64,000 nucleotides of DNA. It comes from an uncultured Prevotellaceae bacterium (GTDB lineage Bacteria; Bacteroidota; Bacteroidia; Bacteroidales; Muribaculaceae). Position 1 is the stretch's first letter, and each line of letters opens with the position of its first letter. Shown in pieces: positions 6,624-15,847 of the stretch. The DNA lies in the NCBI GenBank assembly GCA_900319525.1, contig ONOU01000014.1:1-64000 (forward strand), read 5' to 3'. The notes below the pieces were generated by a model. It was not told the DNA's origin and ran no database searches. It saw only the letters and a list, made by a program, of their open reading frames with translations. Position numbers and translations under genes: made by a program.

Positions 6624-7013
6624 TTACTTCTCGTACAGCTCAAGCGGCTGGTTGTCGGGATCGTAGAAGAAAACGAATTGCTTGCCGGTAGTGGCATCGG
6701 TGCGGATGGCCTCATGGGCGATGTTCATCGACTTGAGTTGGGCCACTGCGCCATGGATGTCATCGACCTCAAAGGCCAGGTGACGCAGACCAGCGGCTTC
6801 GGGATTGGTCACACGTGCTGGAGGGTTATTGAAAGAGAAGAGTTCAATCACATACTCCCCGTTCAAGGCCAGGTCAGTCTTGTAGGACTCGGTCTCGGGG
6901 CGGTAATTCTCGGCCTTCACAGTAAAGCCAAGCAGGCGGGTATAGAAATCGAGACTGCGCTGATAGTCAGAGCAGATGATGGCAATGTGATGTACCTTGT
7001 TAAGTCGCAGCAT
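6624..7013 (-). CDS. VOC-family (glyoxalase-like) protein
   Basis: 129 residues in the usual two-module vicinal-oxygen-chelate layout. The N-terminal module has KVHHIAIICSDYQRSLDFYTRLLGF; the second has GLRHLAFEVDDIHGAVAQL and ends with VFFYDPDNQPLELYEK. Candidate metal ligands are His8/His9, Glu56 (VIELF), His in LRHLAF and the Glu in LELYEK. It resembles the YaeR/SMU1112c-type proteins; the substrate cannot be told from sequence. It is the last gene of a probable operon with 7020-7166 and 7181-8275, with only 6 bp between genes. Confidence 0.85.
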   Translation of the reverse strand: MLRLNKVHHIAIICSDYQRSLDFYTRLLGFTVKAENYRPETESYKTDLALNGEYVIELFSFNNPPARVTNPEAAGLRHLAFEVDDIHGAVAQLKSMNIAHEAIRTDATTGKQFVFFYDPDNQPLELYEK

Positions 7014-7019
7014 GAGTAA

Positions 7020-7166
7020 TCAGCTATTTTTCTTGCTATTCTTGGTGGATTTTTTCTTTTTTATTTCAACGGCCACAGCCATGATGCTGATGATGACGCC
7101 CAGCACACCCACGAGCAGCATGATCAGGTCGTAGTTTTGTTTAAGGAAGGTCGCTGTCGTTTCCAT
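7020..7166 (-). CDS. Small single-pass membrane protein
   Basis: A 48-residue frame: METTATFLKQNYDLIMLLVGVLGVIISIMAVAVEIKKKKS followed by a Lys/Ser/Asn-rich end. One hydrophobic helix (about residues 13-33) and then a strongly basic cytoplasmic tail. It fills the gap between two operon genes with 14 bp to the upstream stop and 6 bp to the downstream start, which supports real coding. Function unknown. Confidence 0.6.
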   Translation of the reverse strand: METTATFLKQNYDLIMLLVGVLGVIISIMAVAVEIKKKKSTKNSKKNS

Positions 7167-7180
7167 ATTCGGGCAAGGGT

Positions 7181-8275
7181 TTAGTCTTTCAGCTCCTTCT
7201 TGAACAGTTCATCGACGGCAGCCTTGAGGTTGGGTGCCAGGGGCGGGATATGGTGGTTCTGCTCCAAGCGCCGCAATTCGTTGATGTCCATCTCCACCTC
7301 ATTCTCCTTGCGGGTCTGCTTGAACTCTTTCTTGTCGATGTAGTCGCGCCCGATGGTGTAGGTCTCCAGCAGAATCACGTAGTCCTGGTCTGTCCTCTCA
7401 AAGTGGCCTGACGCAAGTAACTGTTTCATCACCAGGTCATCGACACGTGATTGACCATTATCATTGATGTTATACACCTCATAGTAGCTATGGTTTATAG
7501 AGTACTCATCTTTTTTCTTTTTGGGTTGTTTGCCGGTTTTTGCAGCCTTGGCTGCGGCTTTGGTCGCCTCAACGTGATCGTCATAGGCCCAGATGTCGAA
7601 ACTGGTAGTGCGCTGGCCCGCTTGCTTATCCTCGTCGATGTATCCCAGAGCCGAGATGGTGTCGCTCACCACATAGCGTCCTAATGTATCCTGGGCGATG
7701 GACAGGGCCCCCTTATCTACCTTCTGCATGATTTTCTTGTAGTATGTCATCGTGTCGATACGGGCCCACTTGTCGACGATGTGGCCAACAAGAGTACTGA
7801 TGATGAAGCGTATCAATCCGTTTTCGCCTTTTGACACACTACGGGTCTTGGCCGATATCTTCTGCTTAGCCAGCTCATAGGTGTTGTCAACCACACCGCC
7901 ACGATAGTAGATGGGACCCTCGTCGCACACATACACCAGGCGATAATACGTCTGCACATAGAGCAGCTCCTTGGGCTTGACTTCCAGCTCGGTCAATTGA
8001 AAAGTCTCATCCTGCATCACCACACAATGGCTGGGGATGGTATCGATATTGACATCAGTGGGCTTGAACGCCACATGCGAGAAGTAAAGGTGCTTCACGC
8101 CCTTGGCATCGTTGAGCCAACCGTCGTTATCGGTCGAACCCACCAAGGCACCTTTCTCGTTGGTCACACACACGGCAGCGATGGGAAGTCCGTCGGTATC
8201 AACGACTTGTATCCGCTGGGCTTGGGCAACCACCGCGATGGCCACCAGCAATGACAGGAGTAATAGTTTTTTCAT
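7181..8275 (-). CDS. Carboxypeptidase-regulatory-like domain protein, secreted
   Basis: 364 residues with signal peptide MKKLLLLSLLVAIAVVAQAQ. Residues 21-100 (IQVVDTDGLPIAAVCVTNEKGALVGSTDNDGWLND ... FHVAFKP-like) have the beta-sandwich pattern of CarboxypepD_reg-like domains that begin many Bacteroidetes outer membrane and periplasmic proteins. The remaining 260 residues are a conserved-looking region of unknown role with a Lys-rich stretch (KTGKQPKKKKDE). It is the first gene of a three-gene operon. Probably periplasmic or surface; not a peptidase. Confidence 0.7.
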   Translation of the reverse strand: MKKLLLLSLLVAIAVVAQAQRIQVVDTDGLPIAAVCVTNEKGALVGSTDNDGWLNDAKGVKHLYFSHVAFKPTDVNIDTIPSHCVVMQDETFQLTELEVKPKELLYVQTYYRLVYVCDEGPIYYRGGVVDNTYELAKQKISAKTRSVSKGENGLIRFIISTLVGHIVDKWARIDTMTYYKKIMQKVDKGALSIAQDTLGRYVVSDTISALGYIDEDKQAGQRTTSFDIWAYDDHVEATKAAAKAAKTGKQPKKKKDEYSINHSYYEVYNINDNGQSRVDDLVMKQLLASGHFERTDQDYVILLETYTIGRDYIDKKEFKQTRKENEVEMDINELRRLEQNHHIPPLAPNLKAAVDELFKKELKD

Positions 8276-8355
8276 AACTGTCTATTTATATGGTTACGGT
8301 AAAAAGAAGAGACGCTTCAACTGTGGATGGTTGTTATTGCGCCTCTGTGATTTCT

Positions 8356-9387
8356 TTACTTGAGTAGCTCACCTATCGAGGTGGTGAGGTTGAACATGAA
8401 GGTTGACGCGCCCGTGTGGGGACGGGCAAAGGCGGCACCGATGCCGAAGGCCCTCACCTTCAAGCCCGCGCCCACCGAGAGGCCAGACATGAAGTCGCGC
8501 TTGTAGGTAGCCATGTCGGTGCGGGTGCGGTAGTTGTAGCCGATGCCCAGATACAGATTGTTGGTGGGCAGGATATCGGCGGCAAACACGAGGTGTCGCA
8601 ACAGGTTGCTGCCGAAGGACTCCTTCTCGATCAGGCCGCTGTTAGGATTATTGACGTCCTCGATCTTATAATAAGGTGATTTCCAGCGGGTGAGCTCATA
8701 GGCCGTCACATGCAGCCTGATGGGCGCATGACCAAGCATCTTGCTCATACCCACCTGGATGTCCCAGGGCAGATTGTCCTTGTACTCGTTAAACTTCTTG
8801 ACCTGACCTCCCAGGTTCTTGCCCACCAGCGATACCGAGAATTCATGATCGGGGTCGTAGTAGTTGATGCCCAGATCGGCGGCCACGGCACCTGCACTGT
8901 AGTCCTCATATTTGGAGTACAGGTACTTGAGCGTGATACCGCCACGCCACCTCTCGCTGATGTCATGACTGTAGGTCAGGCTGAATGCCATGTCGCTGGC
9001 GCTGAAGGTGCCCGTCTTGGTGCCGTCAATGTCAGCGCCCTGGATATTGCCATAGCCAAAGTACTGGATGCCTGCGGCAATCGCGCCGTGTTCGCTCACT
9101 CCCTGGCCGTAACGCAGTCCGGCAAAGTTGGTCTCACCGATGTAGCGCATGTAGTTGATGCCCACCTGATGGTCAAATTCCGGACCCAACAGGGCAGGAT
9201 TCTGCTCCACCAGGTTGATGTCATCATCAATGATGGTCAGGTTGTGGCCGCCCAATCCATACACGTGGCTCGACGAGGGCACGTTCAGGAAGTTATAGGC
9301 AGTGGTTTTGGGGGCGTCGTCGGCAGTGGCAGTTATCGCCATTGCTGCGACAGCCAGCAATATCAGGTGACGCAGGTGAGTTGTCAT
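8356..9387 (-). CDS. porQ: Type IX secretion system protein PorQ
   Basis: 343 residues with signal peptide ending near ITATADD. The start of the mature protein (YNFLNVPSSSHVYGLGGHNLTIIDDDINLVEQNPALLGPE) and the barrel strands throughout match the PorV/PorQ (FadL-like) outer membrane family; the length fits PorQ. In type IX systems PorQ works with PorU/PorV/PorZ at the cell surface during export and attachment of cargo. No other type IX component and no cargo with a recognisable type IX C-terminal domain is in this window. Lies downstream of the DUF2007 gene. Confidence 0.8.
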   Translation of the reverse strand: MTTHLRHLILLAVAAMAITATADDAPKTTAYNFLNVPSSSHVYGLGGHNLTIIDDDINLVEQNPALLGPEFDHQVGINYMRYIGETNFAGLRYGQGVSEHGAIAAGIQYFGYGNIQGADIDGTKTGTFSASDMAFSLTYSHDISERWRGGITLKYLYSKYEDYSAGAVAADLGINYYDPDHEFSVSLVGKNLGGQVKKFNEYKDNLPWDIQVGMSKMLGHAPIRLHVTAYELTRWKSPYYKIEDVNNPNSGLIEKESFGSNLLRHLVFAADILPTNNLYLGIGYNYRTRTDMATYKRDFMSGLSVGAGLKVRAFGIGAAFARPHTGASTFMFNLTTSIGELLK

Positions 9388-9457
9388 ATTGTCGTTATTT
9401 CTCCTTTACTTTTTTTATAACAATAATATAACGTAAAAAAGTCCACTTTAGTATAAA

Positions 9458-9694
9458 TCATTCCTCGCCTGTGCTGCCAAGATCCTCCTCGGTTTCGCTG
9501 ATCACCTTGCGCGCCAGTTCCAAGTCGCGTTCAAAGACCACGACCCGTGCAGGCGACATCCACACGGCGTTTGCCGTGTTGTCAACGATCACGCCAGCAG
9601 GGATGCCACTGGCTTCAAGGGCGCCCTTGACTATGTTGGCATCAACGGGGCTGCTGTATTTGGCCACTACGGCCAGTTTCTCTTCGTTATTCAT
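9458..9694 (-). CDS. DUF2007-type small protein
   Basis: 78 residues: KLAVVAKYSSPVDANIVKGALEASGIPAGVIVDNTANAVW ... VVVFERDLELARKVISETEEDL. The pattern (strand, helix with EA.ANIVKGALE, GI, strand, then VxxxDLExA) fits DUF2007, a small cytoplasmic alpha/beta domain described as a putative signal transducing protein. No catalytic residues are evident. It is followed by porQ and preceded by a repeat-rich intergenic tract. Confidence 0.75.
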   Translation of the reverse strand: MNNEEKLAVVAKYSSPVDANIVKGALEASGIPAGVIVDNTANAVWMSPARVVVFERDLELARKVISETEEDLGSTGEE

Positions 9695-9880
9695 TTTTTT
9701 AGTTTTAAGTTGTAAGTTTTAAGTTGTAAGTTTTTTTTAGTTGTAAGTTGTAAGTTTTAAGTTGTAAGTAAGATTACTATCGCCTAACGTAATAATGCCT
9801 AACTCACTATCGCCTAACGTAATAATGCCTAACGTAATAAAGACTGACGTTCTAATGCCTGACGTACTAAAGACTGACTT
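9695..9880. repeat. 7-bp-period tract, core and 15-bp-period tract
   Basis: About 9700-9770 is a run of heptads (TTTTAAG, TTGTAAG). The core AAGTAAGATTACTATCGCC lies at 9766-9784. Then come 15-bp units of the type GCCTAACGTAATAAT, about five copies with changes. The stop codon of mltG (9879-9881) lies at the end of this tract. Related tracts occur at 11.9, 30.5 and 43.5 kb. Confidence 0.8.
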
Positions 9881-10898
9881 ACTTGATGCCGCGGGAATTG
9901 AGGGCGGCCTGATAGCGGTGTGCATTCTCCAGGTGGCTGGCATAGTCACGGGTAAAGTCGTGATAGCCACTGAAGTCGGCGCGGGCACACATGTACAGGT
10001 AATCGTGCTGAGGGGCATTGAGAACGGCATCGATGGTCGATTTCTCGGGCAGACGGATCGGGCCTGGGGGCAGTCCGTTAACACGATAGGTGTTGTAAGG
10101 CGAGTTGATCTGCGTCATGGGCACGGTAATGCGCTTGATCGAGAAGTCGCCGATGGCAAACTTCACCGTGGGGTCGGCCTGCAGGCGCATTCCCTGCTGA
10201 TAACGGTTCAGGTACAGGCGGGCCACCTTACCGCGCTCGTCGGCCTTGCTGGTCTCTTCCTCGACAATCGAGGCCACGGTAGCCACCTCATCGGGAGTGA
10301 GGCCCAGGCGCTGGGCCTTTGCCTTGCGCTCATTGGTCCAGAAGTCGTTGTAATAGTCAAACATGCGGTCGAGCATCTTCTCGGGTGTGATGTTCCAGTA
10401 GAACTCGTAGGTGTCGGGCATCAGCAGGCAGGCGATGGTCTGCGGCGTCTTGCCATACTTGGCACACAGGGCACTATCCTTCAGCGCTTTGCGCATGCCG
10501 TCGGGGCCATCCATGAAGGTATCGCCCCAGCGCTGGGTCCACTCGTCGAGGGTGCGCACGTTATTGAAGGTGAAGCGCACTCCGCTCTGCGCACCGTTCT
10601 TGATGTAACGGGCTGCGGTAAAGGGCGACATGCCCCGGGTGATGCGGAACGCCCCTTCGTGATTTTCCACTTGGGCTCCCATGAGCGAGAGCATCGTTCC
10701 CACACGCTTGCCGTAGTTCACCTCTACGATAGCCTGCACACTGTCGGTAATCGACTCGATGGTACTACCCTTGCGCATCTTGATCAAGCCCTCGGCCGGG
10801 GCACCGGTAAACACGTAGGGTGCGGCACAGGCCACCATGATAACCACTATTGCGGCAATGATGCCGATAATCCATTTCTTTTTTGCTGTCATATTCAT
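9879..10898 (-). CDS. mltG: Endolytic transglycosylase MltG
   Basis: 339 residues. An N-terminal membrane anchor (WIIGIIAAIVVIMVACAAPYVF, residues 9-30) is followed by a LysM-like region and the YceG/MltG catalytic domain. The conserved ASIVEEET segment (residues 209-216) carries the catalytic Glu, and PDTYEFYWN, LYLNRYQQGMRLQADPT and GLPPGPI are further family signatures. The enzyme cuts nascent peptidoglycan strands at the inner membrane. ATG at 10898 or 10892 (MTAKKK) are both possible. It follows manA with 15 bp between, so probably cotranscribed. Confidence 0.92.
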   Translation of the reverse strand: MNMTAKKKWIIGIIAAIVVIMVACAAPYVFTGAPAEGLIKMRKGSTIESITDSVQAIVEVNYGKRVGTMLSLMGAQVENHEGAFRITRGMSPFTAARYIKNGAQSGVRFTFNNVRTLDEWTQRWGDTFMDGPDGMRKALKDSALCAKYGKTPQTIACLLMPDTYEFYWNITPEKMLDRMFDYYNDFWTNERKAKAQRLGLTPDEVATVASIVEEETSKADERGKVARLYLNRYQQGMRLQADPTVKFAIGDFSIKRITVPMTQINSPYNTYRVNGLPPGPIRLPEKSTIDAVLNAPQHDYLYMCARADFSGYHDFTRDYASHLENAHRYQAALNSRGIK

Positions 10899-10913
10899 GT
10901 TCTCATGTAGTTA

Positions 10914-11888
10914 TTATCTTGTACTAGGTACTGTAGCAGCCAGTAATTGGGCCGTTCCAGTAAATTTGATTCCACCAGCAGAGGCAGGAATCAGCGCAGT
11001 CTCTCCCCGTTGGATGCTTGTCGGAGCCAGGCCATCGGCATGTACGGCGGCATTGCCGTCGATACATACCAGAGCCACAAACGAGTGCGGGCCTCGTAAT
11101 GCCAGATGGCAGCAGCCGTCAACATCGATGCGGTCCACGACGAAATTCTGGCACTGAACCAGACCTGTAACGCCATCCCCCTTTTGGGTGAACTCTGTCA
11201 CACGGCCATCGGCGGCTTTAAAACAAAGCGCTTCGCGAGCCTCGTCGATGTGCAGTTGGCGCAGGTTGCCCTCGGCATCACGGCGGTTATAGTCCCACAC
11301 GCGGTAGGTAATATCGCTAGACTGCTGAATCTCGACGAGCACATTGCCGGCACCGATGCAGTGAATCTGCCCGGCAGGAATGTAAAACACTTGTCCCGTC
11401 CGTGCGGGCACAGCATTGATGACGTCAAGAATCTTTCCGCCTGTCAAGAGGTCGTCAAACTCCTGCACAGTGAGATTGCGGTTGAATCCAGTCCTGATAA
11501 CAGCTCCCTCGTCACCCTCGAGAATGTACCACATCTCATTCTTTCCGCTGCTGTCGTGGCGACGGCGAGCCATCTGATCATCGGGGTGCACTTGTATCGA
11601 GAGGTCGCGCTGCGCGTCAATGAGCTTGATGAGCAGGGGAAACTTGTCGCCATAGCGGCGATAAACTTCCTGTCCCACCAGATCGGCCCCGTGACGTTGA
11701 ACGAGCTGGGTGAGGGTCAGTCCCTGTTCGTCCCCCTCGGCTACCACCGACTCATGTCCCGGAATGCCTGACAGTTCCCACACTTCGCCGATAGGCTCAG
11801 CCATGGGAGGCTGCCCCAAGAACTTCACCAACCGGTCTCCGCCCCACAAAACGGGCTTGAATATGCTATTGAATTTATAAATCTCCAT
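10914..11888 (-). CDS. manA: Mannose-6-phosphate isomerase, type I
   Basis: 324 residues from the ATG at 11888 (MEIYKFNSIFKPVLWGGDRL); a TTG two codons upstream is less likely. Zinc-site motifs of type I phosphomannose isomerases are visible: LSIQVHPDDQMA (Gln/His), KNEMWYILEG (Glu) and IPAGQIHCIGAG (His). It interconverts mannose-6-phosphate and fructose-6-phosphate in the cytoplasm. The -7 box at 11909-11916 is 20 bp upstream. Its place next to a putative N-glycan utilisation locus would suit mannose catabolism, but this is inference because the gene is separated from the locus by its own promoter and a repeat tract. Confidence 0.92.
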   Translation of the reverse strand: MEIYKFNSIFKPVLWGGDRLVKFLGQPPMAEPIGEVWELSGIPGHESVVAEGDEQGLTLTQLVQRHGADLVGQEVYRRYGDKFPLLIKLIDAQRDLSIQVHPDDQMARRRHDSSGKNEMWYILEGDEGAVIRTGFNRNLTVQEFDDLLTGGKILDVINAVPARTGQVFYIPAGQIHCIGAGNVLVEIQQSSDITYRVWDYNRRDAEGNLRQLHIDEAREALCFKAADGRVTEFTQKGDGVTGLVQCQNFVVDRIDVDGCCHLALRGPHSFVALVCIDGNAAVHADGLAPTSIQRGETALIPASAGGIKFTGTAQLLAATVPSTR

Positions 11889-11908
11889 TATCAAATCAAA
11901 TTAATCGA

Positions 11909-11916
11909 CAAAGGTA
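11909..11916 (-). promoter_or_regulatory. -7 box of manA
   Basis: CAAAGGTA on plus reads TACCTTTG on minus, 20 bp upstream of the manA ATG. Confidence 0.55.
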
Positions 11917-12040
11917 GTAAATAGTTTTTAGTTTTTAAGTTTTTTAGTTGCCCAGTTGTTAAGAACCAGGCGATAGTAATCATACTTAAAACTTACAACT
12001 TAAAACTTAAAACTTACAACTAACAACTAAACAACTTAAG
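11917..12040. repeat. 7-bp-period tract with inverted core
   Basis: Heptads ACTTAAA/ACTTACA at about 11985-12035 and a shorter TTTTTAG run at 11920-11950. Between them, 11969-11987 is the reverse complement of the core seen at 9766-9784 (here AAGTATGATTACTATCGCC). The element is thus inserted in the opposite orientation. Confidence 0.8.
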
Positions 12041-12042
12041 CC

Positions 12043-13263
12043 TCATTGCGCCACCTTGTTGTTGTCGTCCTTGATCCAGCGGATGTACTGGCTGTAGTCG
12101 TGGGCGACGAGCACGCCGTTCTCGCGGTCGTCACGCCACGTGTCGGTCCAGTCCATATCATAGCCGTGGCCCGTGGCGTCGTGGAAGATGTGTCCCTCGC
12201 CCTCGTTCATCTTCCAGTAGGCCACCAGGCCGTCGCTGTGGGCGTTCACGCCCGCAAAGCCGGTGGAAATCTCGCTGGCGGTGAGGGCACGGTTCCACAC
12301 GCGCACCTCGCACAGGCGCCCCTGGAAGAACTGACTCGTGCGGTAATTGCCCCACGACATGCCCAACTCAAAGCGCTGGAAAGGCGTTGACTTGCCGCTG
12401 CCGCTCGTTTGCGCATCCTCAACGCCATCGACATACATCTTGAAGGTCTGTCCGTCATAGGTGCACGATACCAGATACCAGCGGTTGGTCTTGAAGTGGG
12501 TGCTCGAGAAACAGCGTCCTCCGGGCAGCACCCATTGCAGGATGTCGCCGCCTGCCGACCCGTTCTCGCCGAAGCGGAACATGTTGGCCTCTTCCTCGTT
12601 CTTGCCCTCGATGGCCAGCACACGCTTGATGTTGCCCACGTTGCCAAACTTATAGGAATAGACCTTGAACTCGATGGTATAGTTCGTCAAGTTGACCATC
12701 TTGTCATCAGGGAAGATGTAGTTGGACGAGGCGGCCTGGTTATTCTCCAGGGAGTAGAACGAGATGATGCGCGAGATCTGCAAGAAAATCGTGCGGCTGC
12801 TCTCGATGACTTCCCCACCCTGCCCCGTGACCTGCTCGATGGTCACAGGGATAACGTATGTCGCTCCCTCGATAAAGTCGTCGGTGCTGACGACCTTGAC
12901 CAGGGCCGAGGTGGACAGAGCCTCCCCTTGCGGGATGGTGACCTCGCTGTTCTCGAGCGTGACACTGGAGGCAGGCACGGGATAATAGGCCGTGCCATGC
13001 TTGGCGTTATAAGCCCTCACCAGGGCCGTGTCGATGGCCAGTCGCACAGTGACAGGCGACTGACAGCGGCGCGTGGCCTTGACGGTCACGGCATAGGCCG
13101 CAGGCAGTCCATCCACGGTGAAGCGCTGCACCGGCACCTGCTCGGTACCCGAGATGAGCAGCCCCACCTTCTGGTAATCAAATCTGTCGCCCTCGCTGTC
13201 ACAGGCGGCAAAAGTCAGCGCCATCAGTGCTACAATAATAATATATTTTACCATTCTCGTCAT
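12043..13263 (-). CDS. DUF1735/LamG surface lipoprotein of the PUL
   Basis: 406 residues; lipoprotein signal with Cys21 (LTFAACDSEG). Residues about 30-165 have the DUF1735 pattern (VTVKATRRCQSPVTVRLAIDTALVRAYNAKHGTAYYPVPASSVTL), a beta-sandwich found in Sus-type loci. Residues about 190-390 form a LamG/concanavalin-like module (YTIEFKVYSYKFG, RWYLVSCTYDGQTFKMYVDGVED, CEVRVWNRALTASEI, GLVAYWKMNEGEGHIFHDATGHG). Probably a surface glycan-binding protein. Fourth gene of susC-susD-GH18-this gene, 7 bp after the GH18 stop. Confidence 0.88.
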   Translation of the reverse strand: MTRMVKYIIIVALMALTFAACDSEGDRFDYQKVGLLISGTEQVPVQRFTVDGLPAAYAVTVKATRRCQSPVTVRLAIDTALVRAYNAKHGTAYYPVPASSVTLENSEVTIPQGEALSTSALVKVVSTDDFIEGATYVIPVTIEQVTGQGGEVIESSRTIFLQISRIISFYSLENNQAASSNYIFPDDKMVNLTNYTIEFKVYSYKFGNVGNIKRVLAIEGKNEEEANMFRFGENGSAGGDILQWVLPGGRCFSSTHFKTNRWYLVSCTYDGQTFKMYVDGVEDAQTSGSGKSTPFQRFELGMSWGNYRTSQFFQGRLCEVRVWNRALTASEISTGFAGVNAHSDGLVAYWKMNEGEGHIFHDATGHGYDMDWTDTWRDDRENGVLVAHDYSQYIRWIKDDNNKVAQ

Positions 13264-13270
13264 TCAATTC

Positions 13271-14200
13271 TTAAAAAACCTTGGCCGGATTCATCATCTG
13301 GATCGCGCGGCGAATGGCACCATAGGGCACGCCGTCGCTCGTGTTGTAGTAGTTGCGCTCCACGTAGAACGCGCCACAGCCTCCCTTGTGGCCTGTTGCG
13401 GGCTCCCAAGCGGCATAGTTGAAGATTTCGCCTCCTGTGGGCTTTTGACCGAACGACTCACAGTAGATGGTCTTCTCGTCGCGATGTCCCATCGCGCCCA
13501 CGCCTGCGCCTTGCTGGCTGTAGGCCTGCTTGACGTAGTAATCAACATAGGGGTCACATGCCACGGGCGGAGAAACAGAGAAATAGTCAACGATCACCAG
13601 TTTCTCGGGGTAAGAGCCACTGGAACCGAAGATTTTATCGCATTCCTCGATAGCCCAGGTCAGGTGCTGGCCATTCCAGCCCTCATAGTCAAAATCCACA
13701 CCATCGAGGCCCGTCTTGACAACGGTGTCACACACCCAGCGGGCATAGGCGCGGATGGCCTCCTCGCTGCGATCGCTAGACAGGTCATACACTGTATTGC
13801 CTACCGTGAACTTGTGGTAATAGTTCGATGCGTCGGCATGGAAGACAAAGCGGGTGCCTTTCTTTTCACGTGTCTCGATCATATCCTGATAGGCAACGGG
13901 ATGCGCCTCGGGCGTGGGAATGCCCATCCACAGGTTCACAATGTCGATGCTGTCGGGCAAGCCGATGATGCGCTCACCCCAGGAGGCGGGATCCTTGTAG
14001 CCGCTGGCCCCCTCGATAGGTGCCCAGTCGGCATAATAGACATAGCATATCTCATGTTCGCTGGCTTTGTAGTCGCGTAGCGCCTGATAATATTCCTCGC
14101 TGTACTCCTTCAAGGGTTGCAGGTCAAGCGCCTCGGGCTCGGTGTCACACGCCACCAGAACCAGCAAGGCCATCATAGGGATATATTTAGAGAATTTCAT
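13271..14200 (-). CDS. Glycoside hydrolase family 18 lipoprotein
   Basis: 309 residues from the ATG at 14200 (MKFSKYIPMMALLVLVACDTE), giving a lipoprotein with Cys18. The GH18 catalytic signature DxxDxDxE is intact as DGVDFDYE (about residues 166-173), so Glu173 is the likely acid. In this kind of locus such proteins are endo-beta-N-acetylglucosaminidases acting on N-glycan chitobiose cores, though related proteins serve as binding proteins; the intact motif favours an enzyme. Two earlier ATGs or TTG exist in frame but would spoil the signal. Starts 26 bp after the susD stop. Confidence 0.88.
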   Translation of the reverse strand: MKFSKYIPMMALLVLVACDTEPEALDLQPLKEYSEEYYQALRDYKASEHEICYVYYADWAPIEGASGYKDPASWGERIIGLPDSIDIVNLWMGIPTPEAHPVAYQDMIETREKKGTRFVFHADASNYYHKFTVGNTVYDLSSDRSEEAIRAYARWVCDTVVKTGLDGVDFDYEGWNGQHLTWAIEECDKIFGSSGSYPEKLVIVDYFSVSPPVACDPYVDYYVKQAYSQQGAGVGAMGHRDEKTIYCESFGQKPTGGEIFNYAAWEPATGHKGGCGAFYVERNYYNTSDGVPYGAIRRAIQMMNPAKVF

Positions 14201-14226
14201 AACTGTAAACTTCATAATTTCTAACT

Positions 14227-15840
14227 TCAAAACTCATTACGGTCCCACCACAATCGGGTGCCTCCATTGTCCTGACCGCCGCCCAGCGCTTCGCCGTCCA
14301 GCAGCTGGATGGCGGCCTGCACAGCGGCCTCGTTGGTGTTGTATTCCTGTACCGGGAAGGGGCAACGACGCACCTGAATCCGGGTATCAATCAGCCCCTG
14401 GCTATCGTTGTTCACGACGGGCAGCAGGCGGGGATAGCCCGTGCGGCGGAACTCTGCCCAGCCCTCACAGCCGTCAGGATACATGGCAATCCACTTCTGG
14501 GTAATGATGCGCTCCAGATTGGTCTCGAAATCGGCATCGTCGTCCCATGCGATGGTGATACTGCTGGGAGCAGTAGTACCGTTACCGCCATTGGTACGGT
14601 CCACATATCGCGAGGGCACAGCACTGGCATTAGCGATATACGCGTCCTCGCCACCCACACCATTCTCACTGAACGAGGCGCGGATTCCAGCCTCATAGAA
14701 TGCCCTGGCTGTGCCGCCCATGTTCCAGCCGCGCAGGGCTGCCTCGGCACGCAGGAAGAAGCCTTCGGCCGCTGTCATCCACACGATGGGCGTGGTGGCT
14801 CGGTCGATGTTCAGGTTGGATACATACACGCCGGCATAGCGTGTGGGATTCATGTTGTGGACGCCCAGGCGCACGCCATGATACTTATTGTCACTGCTGG
14901 CGGGGACAAAATAGGCGGCCAGTCGCGGGTCGCTGTAACCATTCATGTAGCAGTCCATCGTGGCGCCCATGCGCACCTCGCCCGCATTGAAGTTGTAGGC
15001 CATGTCATAGTTCGGGTGGAAATAGGTCAGGCGGCCGTGAAGCAGCTGAGCACGCTCGGCAGCGGTCTCGATAAAGCCCAGCGAACAGGCAGCCGACTTC
15101 TCAGCCTCGCGCTGTGCCAGTGCGGGGTCGGCATACGCCACACGCAGGGCCAGACGCAGGCGCAGCGTGTTGGCAAACTTCACCCAGCGGGCCACATTAC
15201 CCTCATACACGTTGTCATAGTCGGGCAAGAGCGTTCCTCCCGACTCGGCCAGCGGCGTGAGCACGTCGATCGCGCTGTCCAGCTCGGCAAAGAAACGGTT
15301 ATATACCTCCTGCTGGCGGTCATAGGCCGTTCCCAGCGTTCCGCTGCCAAAGTGGATGTAGGGTATCGGCCCGTACATGTCGGTCACACGGTGCAGGGCC
15401 TCGACCTTGACGATAGTGGCCAGGGCGGCAACGGCGGGCTGCCCCATCTGGCCTGCTACGGTGGTCACGCGCTGCCAGGCGGGCATCACCTCGCTGAAGG
15501 CGCGCGTGAACAGCTGGTCATACCAGCCGCTCACAAAGCTGTAGGAGCCATTGTGCACACCGTTGCGCCAGGTTCCCGTCAGCGCGAGATAACCCGAGAA
15601 CGCATCGGCACTCAGGCCCTGGGCCACCTGGTAGTCCGACGACAGGCAGTTGCCCGACCCGTCATCAAACAGGACCACGCGGTTGACCATCTGGGAGAAG
15701 AAGGCGCCCACGTTCTGGTAGTCGGCCTGCAACTCCTCGTCGGTGAGCTGATGCTGATTGGTATTGATATCGTCAAACGACTTGGTGCATCCTGCAAATA
15801 GCATGGCGGCACACATGTATATCAGAATTCTTGTTTTCAT
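14227..15840 (-). CDS. SusD/RagB-like nutrient-binding lipoprotein
   Basis: 537 residues with lipobox LFAGCTKSF (Cys18) followed by DDINTNQHQ, the typical start of SusD-like_2 proteins. TPR-like helices follow (LATIVKVEALHRVTDMYGPIPYIHFG is a hallmark segment) and NGVARWVKFANTLRLRLALR-type helices are present. It would form the lid on the SusC barrel encoded immediately upstream (7 bp gap) and bind the glycan on the cell surface. Second gene of the PUL operon. Confidence 0.93.
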   Translation of the reverse strand: MKTRILIYMCAAMLFAGCTKSFDDINTNQHQLTDEELQADYQNVGAFFSQMVNRVVLFDDGSGNCLSSDYQVAQGLSADAFSGYLALTGTWRNGVHNGSYSFVSGWYDQLFTRAFSEVMPAWQRVTTVAGQMGQPAVAALATIVKVEALHRVTDMYGPIPYIHFGSGTLGTAYDRQQEVYNRFFAELDSAIDVLTPLAESGGTLLPDYDNVYEGNVARWVKFANTLRLRLALRVAYADPALAQREAEKSAACSLGFIETAAERAQLLHGRLTYFHPNYDMAYNFNAGEVRMGATMDCYMNGYSDPRLAAYFVPASSDNKYHGVRLGVHNMNPTRYAGVYVSNLNIDRATTPIVWMTAAEGFFLRAEAALRGWNMGGTARAFYEAGIRASFSENGVGGEDAYIANASAVPSRYVDRTNGGNGTTAPSSITIAWDDDADFETNLERIITQKWIAMYPDGCEGWAEFRRTGYPRLLPVVNNDSQGLIDTRIQVRRCPFPVQEYNTNEAAVQAAIQLLDGEALGGGQDNGGTRLWWDRNEF

Positions 15841-15847
15841 TGCCGTA

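Noticed and set aside
9695-9880. Periodic repeats considered as a CRISPR array
   Set aside because: Units are 7 or 15 bp without spacers, and no cas genes are nearby.
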